A DNA stretch of 35,767 nucleotides from Beijerinckiaceae bacterium (GTDB taxonomy: Bacteria; Pseudomonadota; Alphaproteobacteria; Rhizobiales; Beijerinckiaceae), in contig JALORF010000039.1 in the NCBI GenBank assembly GCA_025459195.1, positions 1 through 35,767 on the forward strand. Direction: 5' to 3'. Positions 25,405-34,500 of this stretch are shown one piece after another. The position numbers and the translations under genes were made by a program. The notes beneath the pieces are model-generated. The model was not told the DNA's origin. It made no database searches and saw only the letters and a program-made list of their open reading frames with translations. Every line of letters begins with the position of its first letter. The first letter of the stretch is position 1.

Positions 25405-25449
25405 CTCCATCCTCACAGATGGGTGTCTCCCGGTGGGGGGAGATGACCC
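25405..25449 (-). ncRNA. serC leader hairpins (candidate serC RNA motif)
   Basis: On the minus strand the predicted message begins with a strong hairpin: GGGT and TCTCCC pair with GGGAGA and ACCC (25449-25421). A second small hairpin, CCATC with GATGG (25422-25407), overlaps its foot by two bases and takes in part of the GGAG ribosome site. An RNA motif upstream of serC in alphaproteobacteria is known by comparative genomics (Rfam serC). Placement fits, but I could not align it to the family model. Confidence 0.55.
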
Positions 25450-25456
25450 GTCGATG

Positions 25457-25485
25457 GGGATAGGGGACAAGCCAGAGGCCGTCAA
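25457..25485 (-). promoter_or_regulatory. Predicted housekeeping promoter of serC
   Basis: Minus strand TTGACG (25485-25480), a 17-base spacer and TATCCC (25462-25457). Transcription would start near 25450, exactly at the foot of the leader hairpin. Confidence 0.55.
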
Positions 25486-25549
25486 TCAGGATTGTTCCGC
25501 ACGAAGCATGTCTTTCGTCTGCCCTTTGGGCGACGCCCGAAAGCGAAAC

Positions 25550-25571
25550 GGCGCGCCCGCAGGGGCGCGCC
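25550..25571 (-). terminator. GC-rich terminator after the outer membrane barrel gene
   Basis: GGCGCGCCC and GGGCGCGCC form a 9-bp stem with a 4-base loop, 27 bases after the barrel gene stop. On the minus strand a moderately T-rich stretch (GTTTCGCTTTCG) follows. Confidence 0.55.
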
Positions 25572-25597
25572 GTCGGCAGATCGGCCTTTCGGCTGGA

Positions 25598-26381
25598 TCA
25601 GAACTTGCGGACCATGGGAGCGGGCGCGAACACCGGCTCGGGAGCGGGCGAGCCGCAGCAGTCGCCGCTGCCCAGAGCCCAGCGCATGCCGAGGCGGAAA
25701 TCGTGGCTGTCGATGTTGTTCATCTTCACCGAAGCCAGCGTGTTGGCTGGCAGGAACGGGTTCACCAGCACGCCCGATTCGGCCTTGCCGAGATTGAGGT
25801 AGCGATAGCTCGCTTCCAGCGTCAGGTTCTGGTTGATCTGGTAGCCGACACCGGCATGCAGCGCCCAGGCAAGGCTGGTCTTGGTGCGGTCCGGCGCGTA
25901 AGCCCAGCGCACAGAAGGTGCCGAGATCGACATAGGCATTGGCCATGAACACCCGCGACGAGAGGTTGCCGCTATAGGTGTTGGTCTGGGTCTGGCCCGG
26001 TGCGCCGGGAATGGTCAGGAAGTCGGTATAGCCGATCTGGCCGTTGCCGCGGAACTCGGCGGTCACGTCAGCGCGGAACCAGCTGTTGAACTTGTAACCG
26101 ACACCGAGCCCGACAAAGGACGGCGTGGGATGCTTCTGGCCGAACAGGGATGCGGAGCCGATGGCCGGGTTCGCATAGATGTCGGAGGTATACTTGCCGA
26201 TCTTGGTCGACCCGACGCCGACATCGCCGCGCAGGTAGATGCCACCCGCCGAGACCGTGCCGCGCAGCGGTGCATCGAAGTGGGGAGGCGGCGGCGGGAC
26301 AGGCAGATCGCCCGCGTGGGCAACGGTCGCGACGCCGACAACCACGGCGCCTGCGACAGCGAGAACTTTCAGGCTGCTCAT
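25598..26381 (-). pseudogene. Outer membrane beta-barrel protein (Omp25/Omp31-like), broken by frameshift and probable internal deletion
   Basis: From ATG 26381 the protein has a signal peptide (MSSLKVLAVAGAVVVGVATVAHAGDLPVPPPPP). The start of an eight-strand barrel follows: YLRGDVGVGSTKIGKY, FVGLGVGYKFNSWFRADVTAEFRG, RVFMANAYVDLGTF. After DLGTF the frame turns to unlikely sequence up to 25482. The neighbouring frame carries the rest of the barrel: AYAPDRTKTSLAWALHAGVGYQINQNLTLEASYRYLNLG, SHDFRLGMRWALG, ending MVRKF at 25598 with the C-terminal aromatic residue typical of outer membrane insertion. Barrels of this family normally have several dozen residues between the AYVDLGT strand and the LAWALHAGVGY strand. 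Most of that stretch is missing, so a deletion of 3n+2 bases near 25900-25920 is inferred. Family members are abundant structural porin-like proteins. Confidence 0.8.
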
Positions 26382-26469
26382 GATTTCATCCTCAACGGTT
26401 TGGCATGGTGCGAACACGCATGCGGAATGCCAACGAAGAGGACTTTCGCATCCAAGCGTTAAAAGGCAC

Positions 26470-26490
26470 TTAACCCTAACGATTAACCAT
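26470..26490. promoter_or_regulatory. TTAACC direct repeat with a CtrA-like TTAACCAT half-site upstream of the barrel gene
   Basis: TTAACC at 26470-26475 and 26483-26488 (the latter extended to TTAACCAT), in the 237-base gap between the barrel gene and glmM, about 90-110 bases before the barrel start. TTAACCAT is the half-site used by the cell-cycle regulator CtrA in related alphaproteobacteria. The spacing between the two TTAA cores is 9, not the classic 7. Confidence 0.4.
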
Positions 26491-26618
26491 CGCCGGCAAG
26501 CAAAACGGCGCGCGCAAGCGCCTGGCCCGCCAGTTCAGCGCAGTTGTCGGTCGCGTTCAGGGAGGTGAGCCGCGCCGGCAGGTGACTGCCGACACTCAGG
26601 GCTCAACGATAGCGCTGC

Positions 26619-27962
26619 TCAGGCAGCGGCCTTGGAGACGGCATCGACGACCTCATCAACCACCCGTTCCACCAGATCACGGTCATCGCCCTCGGCCATG
26701 ACCCGGATCACCGGCTCGGTTCCGGAGGGGCGGATCACCAGACGCCCGCCATTGCCGAGCTTCTTGCGCGCATCATCGATGGCCGAAACCACGACCCCGT
26801 CCTGCAAGGGCTGGCCGGACTTGTAGCGCACGTTCTTGAGGATCTGCGGCAGCGGCTCGAAGCAGTGGCAGACCTCGCTGACCGGCTTGCCAAGGCGCTG
26901 CACCACAGCCATGAGCTGGAGCGCCGCGACAAGGCCATCGCCGGTGGTGGAATAGTCGGACAGGATGATGTGCCCGGACTGCTCGCCACCCAGATTGTAG
27001 CCATGCTCGCGCATGTGCTCCAGCACATAGCGGTCGCCCACCGCCGTGCGGGCCAGCGTCAGGCCGATGCCGGCCAGATAGCGCTCGAGGCCAAGATTGG
27101 ACATGACCGTGGCCACGATGCCCGGAGCGGAAAGCTGGCCCTCGTCGCGCCAGCTTGTCGCGATCACGCCCATGAGCTGATCGCCATCCACGACCTGCCC
27201 GCGCTCATCGACGATCAGCACGCGATCCGCATCGCCATCAAGCGCGATGCCGATATCGGCCCTGAGCTCGCGCACCTTGCGGATCAGCGCGTCCGGCGCG
27301 GTCGAGCCGACATCGTGGTTGATGTTGAAACCATCCGGCTCGATGCCGATGGCGATGACCTCGGCACCCAGCTCCCAGAGCGCTTCGGGCGCAACCTTGT
27401 AGCCAGCCCCATTGGCGCAATCGACCACGATGCGCAGGCCTTCCAGCGACATGTTGCGCGGCAAGGTGCGCTTGGCGAACTCGATGTAGCGCGCGTGCAC
27501 GCTCTCGACGCGCTTGGCGCGGCCGATCGACGTCGCCTTGGCCAGCCGCGATGACAGATCCGAATCGATCAGCGCTTCGATCTCGAGTTCAACCTCATCC
27601 GACAGCTTGTAGCCGTCGGGCCCGAACAGCTTGATGCCATTGTCCTCGAACGGGTTGTGCGAGGCCGAGATCATCACGCCGAGATCGGCCCGCATCGAGC
27701 GCGTCAGCATGGCAACAGCCGGCGTCGGGATCGGGCCGAGCGGCAGCACATCGATGCCGACCGACAGGAAGCCAGCCTGAAGCGCTGTCTCGATCATGTA
27801 GCAGGACAGCCGCGTATCCTTGCCGATCACCACCCGGTGGCGGTGCTCGCCGCGGCGGAAGGCAAGCCCGGCCGCCTGCCCGACCTTCATGGCCAGTTCC
27901 GGTGTGATCACCTTGTTGGCGCGGCCACGCACGCCATCGGTGCCGAAATACTTGCGAGCCAT
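26619..27962 (-). CDS. glmM: Phosphoglucosamine mutase
   Basis: Interconverts glucosamine-6-phosphate and glucosamine-1-phosphate on the way to UDP-GlcNAc for peptidoglycan and lipopolysaccharide. The 447-residue protein starts [17 protein letters not shown], as in the family. The phosphoserine loop is [20 protein letters not shown] with the catalytic Ser near residue 101. The metal loop is [16 protein letters not shown]. The sugar loop GGEQSGHII and the phosphate loop [16 protein letters not shown] are intact. The ORF-track start at 27992 adds ten residues; ATG 27962 is preferred for its match to the family start and a nearby GGAA. It follows ftsH on the same strand but is separated by a terminator and 260 bases, so it should have its own promoter, which I could not identify with confidence. 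Confidence 0.96.
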   Translation of the reverse strand: MARKYFGTDGVRGRANKVITPELAMKVGQAAGLAFRRGEHRHRVVIGKDTRLSCYMIETALQAGFLSVGIDVLPLGPIPTPAVAMLTRSMRADLGVMISASHNPFEDNGIKLFGPDGYKLSDEVELEIEALIDSDLSSRLAKATSIGRAKRVESVHARYIEFAKRTLPRNMSLEGLRIVVDCANGAGYKVAPEALWELGAEVIAIGIEPDGFNINHDVGSTAPDALIRKVRELRADIGIALDGDADRVLIVDERGQVVDGDQLMGVIATSWRDEGQLSAPGIVATVMSNLGLERYLAGIGLTLARTAVGDRYVLEHMREHGYNLGGEQSGHIILSDYSTTGDGLVAALQLMAVVQRLGKPVSEVCHCFEPLPQILKNVRYKSGQPLQDGVVVSAIDDARKKLGNGGRLVIRPSGTEPVIRVMAEGDDRDLVERVVDEVVDAVSKAAA

Positions 27963-28170
27963 GGCTTCCATCCTGTCAGAAGTGCGCTGCAACGCCGCGC
28001 AACCGTGCCGAACACTCGGCTATCGTTTATCCCGGAACAGTGGAGAACAGTTCTTCAAAAATTGTAATCGACTGTTGCAGCCAAGGTTTCATGGTTCACG
28101 AGCCATGACGGAGGCTGCCAACGGGCAGGACACAGCATGACAAGACGCTCGCCACTTGCGCGATACAACA

Positions 28171-28198
28171 AGGCCCGGACCTGACCAGGACCGGGCCT
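28171..28198 (-). terminator. Terminator after ftsH
   Basis: AGGCCCGG and CCGGGCCT form an 8-bp stem, and after a T-T mismatch CCTG and CAGG extend it almost to the loop. On the minus strand TTGTTGT follows. It lies 25 bases past the ftsH stop; the symmetry means it could act both ways. Confidence 0.7.
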
Positions 28199-28222
28199 CG
28201 ACTGAGAGATTGTTGCGCGCGA

Positions 28223-30142
<1,920 letters not shown>

Positions 30143-30202
30143 GTCCGCATCCGTTCTGCGCGGGCTCGTGCCAGGGACAGGAGAGCCGCATCGTCATCAG
30201 CA

Positions 30203-30231
30203 TACTTAGTCCTCGCCATGGCCCTTGCCAA
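30203..30231 (-). promoter_or_regulatory. Possible ftsH promoter
   Basis: Minus strand TTGGCA (30231-30226), a 17-base spacer and TAAGTA (30208-30203), in the 136-base gap between tilS and ftsH. It would give a leader of about 60 bases. It looks like a housekeeping promoter rather than an RpoH promoter. Confidence 0.4.
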
Positions 30232-30278
30232 GGCTGTGGCAGTGAACAGGGTTGACGCAGCCCCGTCTTCGGCAACCC

Positions 30279-31375
30279 TCAGCCCGGCGCACGCGCCGCC
30301 ATCCGCCCGCCTGAAATCTGCCCGGCCTGCGCGCCGCCGCGCCGGCGCTCCCCTTCGGCGTTGCCGCAGAGCAGTCCGTCGCGGTCAAGCGTGAGAATCT
30401 GGCCGGCGAGCGTGCGCCTGATCGGCCGGCCGGCCCTGAGCGCTTCCAGAAGCATCTGTGCGCAGACTTCCAGCCGCTGCAACCTGAGGCTGGAATCCGG
30501 CGCCGTGATGGCCTCGTCCCCGGCATCGCCCCGCGCGGCCACAGGGCTGACCAGCAAGCGGCCCAGCGCACGGATGACGATGGCGGACGGGTAGCCCGCA
30601 AGCCGACGGAAATCGAGTTGCCAGCCGTCCTTGTCAGGCGGCAGGCGGCAGGCTCCGAGCGCGCGCTCGGCCACCTCGTCCAGCGCCGCGTCCGCTGCCG
30701 CCAGCCGCCGCGCCAGCACGCCCAGACGCCCCGCATCCAGCCCTTCCGCCGCCAGCGCCGGAAGGATGCCGCGCCAGCGAACGCGCGCGAAGCGCAGATC
30801 GGCATTGGACGGATCATCGACCCAACCCCAGCCATGCTGCCGGCAAGTCGCGATCAGCCGCGCCTTGCTCCAGCCCAGAGCCGGCCTGACATGGATGATG
30901 CCTGCGCTGCGGGTCTGCGGGCGCATCCCGGCCAGCCCTGTCAGCCCCGAGCCGGCGGCCAGCCGCAACATCAGGGTTTCGGCCTGGTCATCCTCGGTGT
31001 GGGCCGTCACCAGCCTGTCGGCAGCAATGAGGCTGGCATGGGCGGCCAGCAGCCGGTAGCGCGCCCGGCGCGCGCTGTCCTGAAGCGCGCTGGCCGGTTT
31101 GGCGCCCGTCCAGGGCAGGACCGCAGCGGCAAGCCCGAGCGCGGCCGCACTGGCCAGGACGAAGGCCGCTTCATCGGCCGAAGCCGGGCGCAGGCCATGA
31201 TCAACCACGGCAACAGCCGGCAAGGCCTCGCCATGCCGGCGCGACCAGTGAGTGCGACCGAGTCAGGTCCGCCGGACACGCCGATCAGCACCTTTTGGCC
31301 GGCCAGCATGGCGAAGGCCGCATCGGCCTCGCCAGCCGAAATCGGCACGGCAGGTTGCGGGGCGCGCCCGTCCAT
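30279..31375 (-). pseudogene. tilS: tRNA(Ile)-lysidine synthetase, frameshifted just after the P-loop
   Basis: TilS attaches lysine to C34 of tRNA-Ile(CAU) so that it reads AUA codons. The first frame, from ATG 31375, gives MDGRAPQPAVPISAGEADAAFAMLAGQKVLIGVSGGPDSVAL with the SGGPDS pyrophosphatase loop. Around 31245-31252 the sense passes to another frame, WSRRHGEALPAVAVVDHGLRPAS, which then runs through ALQDSARRARYRLLAAHA, TAHTEDDQAETLMLRLAAGSGLTGLAGM and the middle and C-terminal domains to 30279. Homologues have about five more residues (xLLAD) at the join, so a loss of 3n+1 bases (perhaps 16) is inferred. The ORF track shows only the downstream part (30279-31223). The start codon overlaps the cpoB stop in TGATG. 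Because tilS is normally essential, an error in the assembled sequence is more likely than a true pseudogene. Confidence 0.85.
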
Positions 31376-32265
31376 CAGCCGTCGCAGCGGGCGCGCTTCT
31401 GCTCGCGCTCGACACCCTGCCGCACGTTCTGCGACGCTTCGGGATACTTGACGGACAATTGCGCATAGGTGGCGCAGGCCTGATCCCGCGCACCGAGTGC
31501 ATTCAGCGACATGCCCAGCCTCAGCATGGCGTCCGGCGCGATGGCAGCGCGGCCATGCTCGGTGGTGACCTTGAGATACTGCTCGGCGGCATCCTTGTGG
31601 CGGTTGCGCCGGAAATAGCTCTCGCCCAGCCAATAGGTCGCAGCCGGCACCAGACGGTCCCGCGGGTTCGATTGCAGGAACTGGCGGAAACCCATTTCCG
31701 CATCCTCATACTGGCGCGCATTGATGGCCGCGAAAGCCGCATCATAGGTGGCGCGCGGCGTTCCCGTGGCTGTCGCTGCCGCGCTCTGGCCCGGTCTGGG
31801 GGTTGCCGGCAGCGCTCCTTGCGGCACGCGCTGACCGGAGACATCGAGTGGCTGGCCAGAGCCCGGCCCGGCCGTATCAGGCGCGCCGCCGCCGAGCGCG
31901 CGCGGGCTGCCAGCCGCACCGGGCTGCGTGGCGGGATCAAAGGCATCATTGCGCCGGGGCCGCGCCGGCTGGCCGGGCGTTGTGGCGGGAGCGGCAGCCG
32001 GTGCGCGGGCACCGCCCCGTTCGTTCAGCCGGAACTCGACGTCTTCCTGAAAACGCTTGAGCTGCTCCGTCAGGCGGCGGTTCTCGAACTGGAGTTGCTC
32101 GATCTGCCCGGACAACTGGCGGATCTGGTTCTCCATGCGGTTGACGCGCACGCTGACCTCGGCGGCATCCTGGGCGTGAGCCGGCCCGGCAAACGCCAGC
32201 CAGAACCCGAAGAGGGCTGCAAGGCCCGCTCCTGTCGCCCGTGTCTGAACCGCTGCAAACCGCAT
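31375..32265 (-). CDS. cpoB: Tol-Pal system coordinator CpoB (YbgF)
   Basis: A periplasmic protein that links outer membrane constriction by Tol-Pal to peptidoglycan synthesis. A signal peptide (RATGAGLAALFGFWLAFAGPAHAQ) is followed by a trimerising coiled coil (VSVRVNRMENQIRQLSGQIEQLQFENRRLTEQLKRFQEDVEFRL). A Pro/Gly/Ala linker comes next, then C-terminal TPR repeats (YDAAFAAINARQYEDAEMGFRQFLQSNP, AATYWLGESYFRRNRHKDAAEQYLKV, DAMLRLGMSLNALGARDQACATYAQLSVKYP). The ORF-track start at 32397 runs through the hairpin and is unlikely. ATG 32265 has GGAG five bases upstream and gives a clean signal peptide; starts at 32283 and 32298 are alternatives. The stop overlaps the tilS ATG by one base. Confidence 0.92.
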   Translation of the reverse strand: MRFAAVQTRATGAGLAALFGFWLAFAGPAHAQDAAEVSVRVNRMENQIRQLSGQIEQLQFENRRLTEQLKRFQEDVEFRLNERGGARAPAAAPATTPGQPARPRRNDAFDPATQPGAAGSPRALGGGAPDTAGPGSGQPLDVSGQRVPQGALPATPRPGQSAAATATGTPRATYDAAFAAINARQYEDAEMGFRQFLQSNPRDRLVPAATYWLGESYFRRNRHKDAAEQYLKVTTEHGRAAIAPDAMLRLGMSLNALGARDQACATYAQLSVKYPEASQNVRQGVEREQKRARCDG

Positions 32266-32361
32266 CACTGCTCCACGAACCATCTTGCCAAGCCCCATCC
32301 TGACCGGAACCGTTTCACCCGAATACGGCGTCAAACGGGCAAACGCCATGCCATAAACGCG

Positions 32362-32388
32362 ACAACCGGCGCAGTTTGCGCCGGTTGT
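32362..32388 (-). terminator. 12-bp perfect hairpin between pal and cpoB
   Basis: ACAACCGGCGCA and TGCGCCGGTTGT are exact complements around a 3-base loop, 40 bases past the pal stop. On the minus strand only a short T-run follows (GTTTATGG), so it may attenuate or stabilise the message rather than end it fully. Confidence 0.5.
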
Positions 32389-32428
32389 GATGAACACAGG
32401 TGCAACGCCGCCACTGCGGCGGAGGACC

Positions 32429-32935
32429 TCAGAGCCCTGCCGTGTCCAGCAGGGTCACGGCGCGCCGGTTCTGCGACCAGCACGAGATGTCGTTGCAGAC
32501 CGCCACTGGGCGCTCCTTGCCATAGGAGACGATGCGCATGCGGTTGGCCGGAATCCCGCGCGAGGCGAGATAATCGCGCACGGCCTGGGCACGGCGGGCA
32601 CCGAGCGAGAAGTTGTATTCGCGGGTGCCGCGCTCATCGGCATGGCCTTCGATGGTGAAGGTGTAGCGCGGATAGCGGCCCAACCAGGTCGCCTGCTTGT
32701 CGAGGGTTGCGGTGGCGGTCGAGGTCAGGTCGGTCGAGTCCGACTCGAAGAACACCCGGTCGCCGACATTGACGACGAAATCCTGCGCGCTGCCGGGCGT
32801 GGCCGCCCCGCCTGCCCCGAAGCCGGCATTCGGATCAGTGGTCGGCGTGCTCGAACAGGCTCCGAGCGCCAGACCGCCGAGCACGATCAGGGCGAGCTTG
32901 GCAGCGCGGGCGCTGGCAAAAAGGGACATCAACAT
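32429..32935 (-). CDS. pal: Peptidoglycan-associated lipoprotein Pal
   Basis: An outer membrane lipoprotein that binds peptidoglycan and, through TolB, the Tol complex. The signal sequence ends in a lipobox LGAC with the lipidated Cys near residue 27. A short flexible stretch (SSTPTTDPNAGFGAGGAATPG) follows. The OmpA-like domain contains DRVFFESDSTDLT, FTIEGHADERGTREYNFSLGARRAQAVRDYLASRGI and RMRIVSYGKERPV; the Asp and Arg of the meso-diaminopimelate site (TDLT and NFSLGARRA regions) are in place. The DISCWSQNRRAV end is usual for alphaproteobacterial Pal. ATG 32935 (MLMSLFASARA) has GGAG eight bases upstream and is preferred to 32971. A promoter and a CtrA-like site lie in the gap before it, so pal can be expressed apart from tolB. 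Confidence 0.96.
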   Translation of the reverse strand: MLMSLFASARAAKLALIVLGGLALGACSSTPTTDPNAGFGAGGAATPGSAQDFVVNVGDRVFFESDSTDLTSTATATLDKQATWLGRYPRYTFTIEGHADERGTREYNFSLGARRAQAVRDYLASRGIPANRMRIVSYGKERPVAVCNDISCWSQNRRAVTLLDTAGL

Positions 32936-33012
32936 GGTTTCAACTCCGAAGACGGCAACAGGGGCAGGCATCTGTGATCAGGACGCCACATGCCGCGACA
33001 ATGTCGCCTCAT

Positions 33013-33042
33013 CCTAAACGAGACCTTGCCAGATCAAGTCAA
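33013..33042 (-). promoter_or_regulatory. Possible pal promoter
   Basis: Minus strand TTGACT (33042-33037), an 18-base spacer and TTTAGG (33018-33013), about 80 bases before the pal start in the 167-base tolB-pal gap. The -10 is weak. Confidence 0.35.
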
Positions 33043-33061
33043 AATGGCGGCATCGGGGCAG

Positions 33062-33069
33062 ATGGTTAA
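33062..33069 (-). promoter_or_regulatory. CtrA-like half-site TTAACCAT upstream of pal
   Basis: The minus strand reads TTAACCAT within GGTTAACCAT, 20 bases upstream of the proposed -35 element of pal. The same octamer is found upstream of the barrel gene at 26483-26490. An octamer is short, so confidence is modest. Confidence 0.4.
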
Positions 33070-33102
33070 CCGTTTCCGAAGGCTCGAGCCGCCCCGCATC
33101 TG

Positions 33103-34482
33103 TCAGGACCGCACCTCGGTCAGCAGCGGCGACCAGGTCGGATCGGAGGCGAAGGCGGGTGTCGGCACCGGCTGCTCGACCCGGCCGGTGATGTCGACCA
33201 TGTAGAGTTTTCCGCCCGATTGGCCGCCCGGATCACGGAAAAACATCAGATACTGGCCATTGGGCGCGAAGGTGGGCGACTCGTTGTGGAAGCCTTCGGT
33301 CAACAGCCGCTCGCCCGAACCGTCGGGTCGCATCACGCCGATGGCGAAGCCGTTGCCGGTGCGCTTGGTGAAAGCGATGAGATCACCTTTTGGTGACCAG
33401 GCCGGCTGCGAATAGGACCCTTGCGCAAACGAGATGCGCTTGGCCGCCCCGCCGCCGGAACCCATCAGGTAAAGCTGCTGGGAGCCGCCCCGGTCGCTCT
33501 CGAACACGATCTGCGTGCCATCAGGCGAATACGAGGGCGATGTGTCGATCGCCGCCGTGTCGGTGAGGCGCGTGGTCGAGCGCGAGCCGAGGTTCATGGC
33601 ATAGAGGTTGGAGTTGCCGCCGGTCTGCAGCGACAGCGCGATGGTCTGGCCATTGGGCGAGAAGCGCGGGCTTGAGGTCATGTCGGGGAAGTTGCCGACC
33701 ACCTGCCGTGCGCCGCTCTCGATGTTGATGACATGCACGCGCGGCTGCTCGCCTTGCCGCTGCGCCATGTAGGTCACATCCTGCGACACCGGCGAATAGC
33801 GCGGCGTCACCACGCTGACATCGCCCGTGGTGAGGAAGCGCACATTGGCCCCGTCCTGGTCCATGATGGCGAGCCGCTTGCGACGGTTCTCCTTGGGGCC
33901 CGCCTCATCGACAAAGACCACGCGCGTGTCGAAATAGCCGCCAACGCCGGTGATCTTGGAATAGACGGCATCGGAAATGATGTGCGCCACCCGGCGCATG
34001 TTGTTGGGGTCGGTGAAATACTGCTGCCCGGCCAGTTGCTGGCCGCTGGTCACGTCCCACAGCCGGAACTCGGAGCGCAGGCGCGCACCATCGCGCACCA
34101 CCCGGCCAACCACGAGGCCCTGCACGCCGGTCGGCTTCCATTGCTCGAAGTTGGGGATGCCATCGAAGGGCGGGGTCCGTTCGGCATGGCGCTCGCGCGG
34201 CAGCGGCACGAAATAGCCGGAACGACGCAGGTTGTTGGTGATGATGCCCGAGACGCGCGGACCCATGTCGCCCTCGCCGCCGAAATCGGCGATGGCGATG
34301 GGCATGGGCTGGAACGTGCCCTTGCGCAGGTCGATCACCAGTTGCGCCATGGCGGCGGATGTCCCCAGTGCCTGGGCGGCCATCACCGCTGCCGTTCCGG
34401 CCAGGAGGCGGCGGCGGCTCAGGAGGGCAGAACCGGCAGGCGTGGGGCCGGGGGGCGCAAGCTCAAGGGTGTTGATCATCAT
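33103..34482 (-). CDS. tolB: Tol-Pal system beta-propeller protein TolB
   Basis: A 459-residue periplasmic protein that shuttles between Pal and TolA. After the signal comes the N-terminal domain ([20 protein letters not shown]) and then a six-bladed propeller with TolB-type repeats such as [64 protein letters not shown] and [15 protein letters not shown]. The signal region carries [26 protein letters not shown]: a run of arginines before a weakly hydrophobic stretch, resembling a Tat signal. The ATG at 34482 is preceded by AAGG seven bases upstream. It is 18 bases downstream of tolA and in one operon with it. Confidence 0.96.
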   Translation of the reverse strand: MMINTLELAPPGPTPAGSALLSRRRLLAGTAAVMAAQALGTSAAMAQLVIDLRKGTFQPMPIAIADFGGEGDMGPRVSGIITNNLRRSGYFVPLPRERHAERTPPFDGIPNFEQWKPTGVQGLVVGRVVRDGARLRSEFRLWDVTSGQQLAGQQYFTDPNNMRRVAHIISDAVYSKITGVGGYFDTRVVFVDEAGPKENRRKRLAIMDQDGANVRFLTTGDVSVVTPRYSPVSQDVTYMAQRQGEQPRVHVINIESGARQVVGNFPDMTSSPRFSPNGQTIALSLQTGGNSNLYAMNLGSRSTTRLTDTAAIDTSPSYSPDGTQIVFESDRGGSQQLYLMGSGGGAAKRISFAQGSYSQPAWSPKGDLIAFTKRTGNGFAIGVMRPDGSGERLLTEGFHNESPTFAPNGQYLMFFRDPGGQSGGKLYMVDITGRVEQPVPTPAFASDPTWSPLLTEVRS

Positions 34483-34500
34483 GCTCGAACCTTGTGGTGT

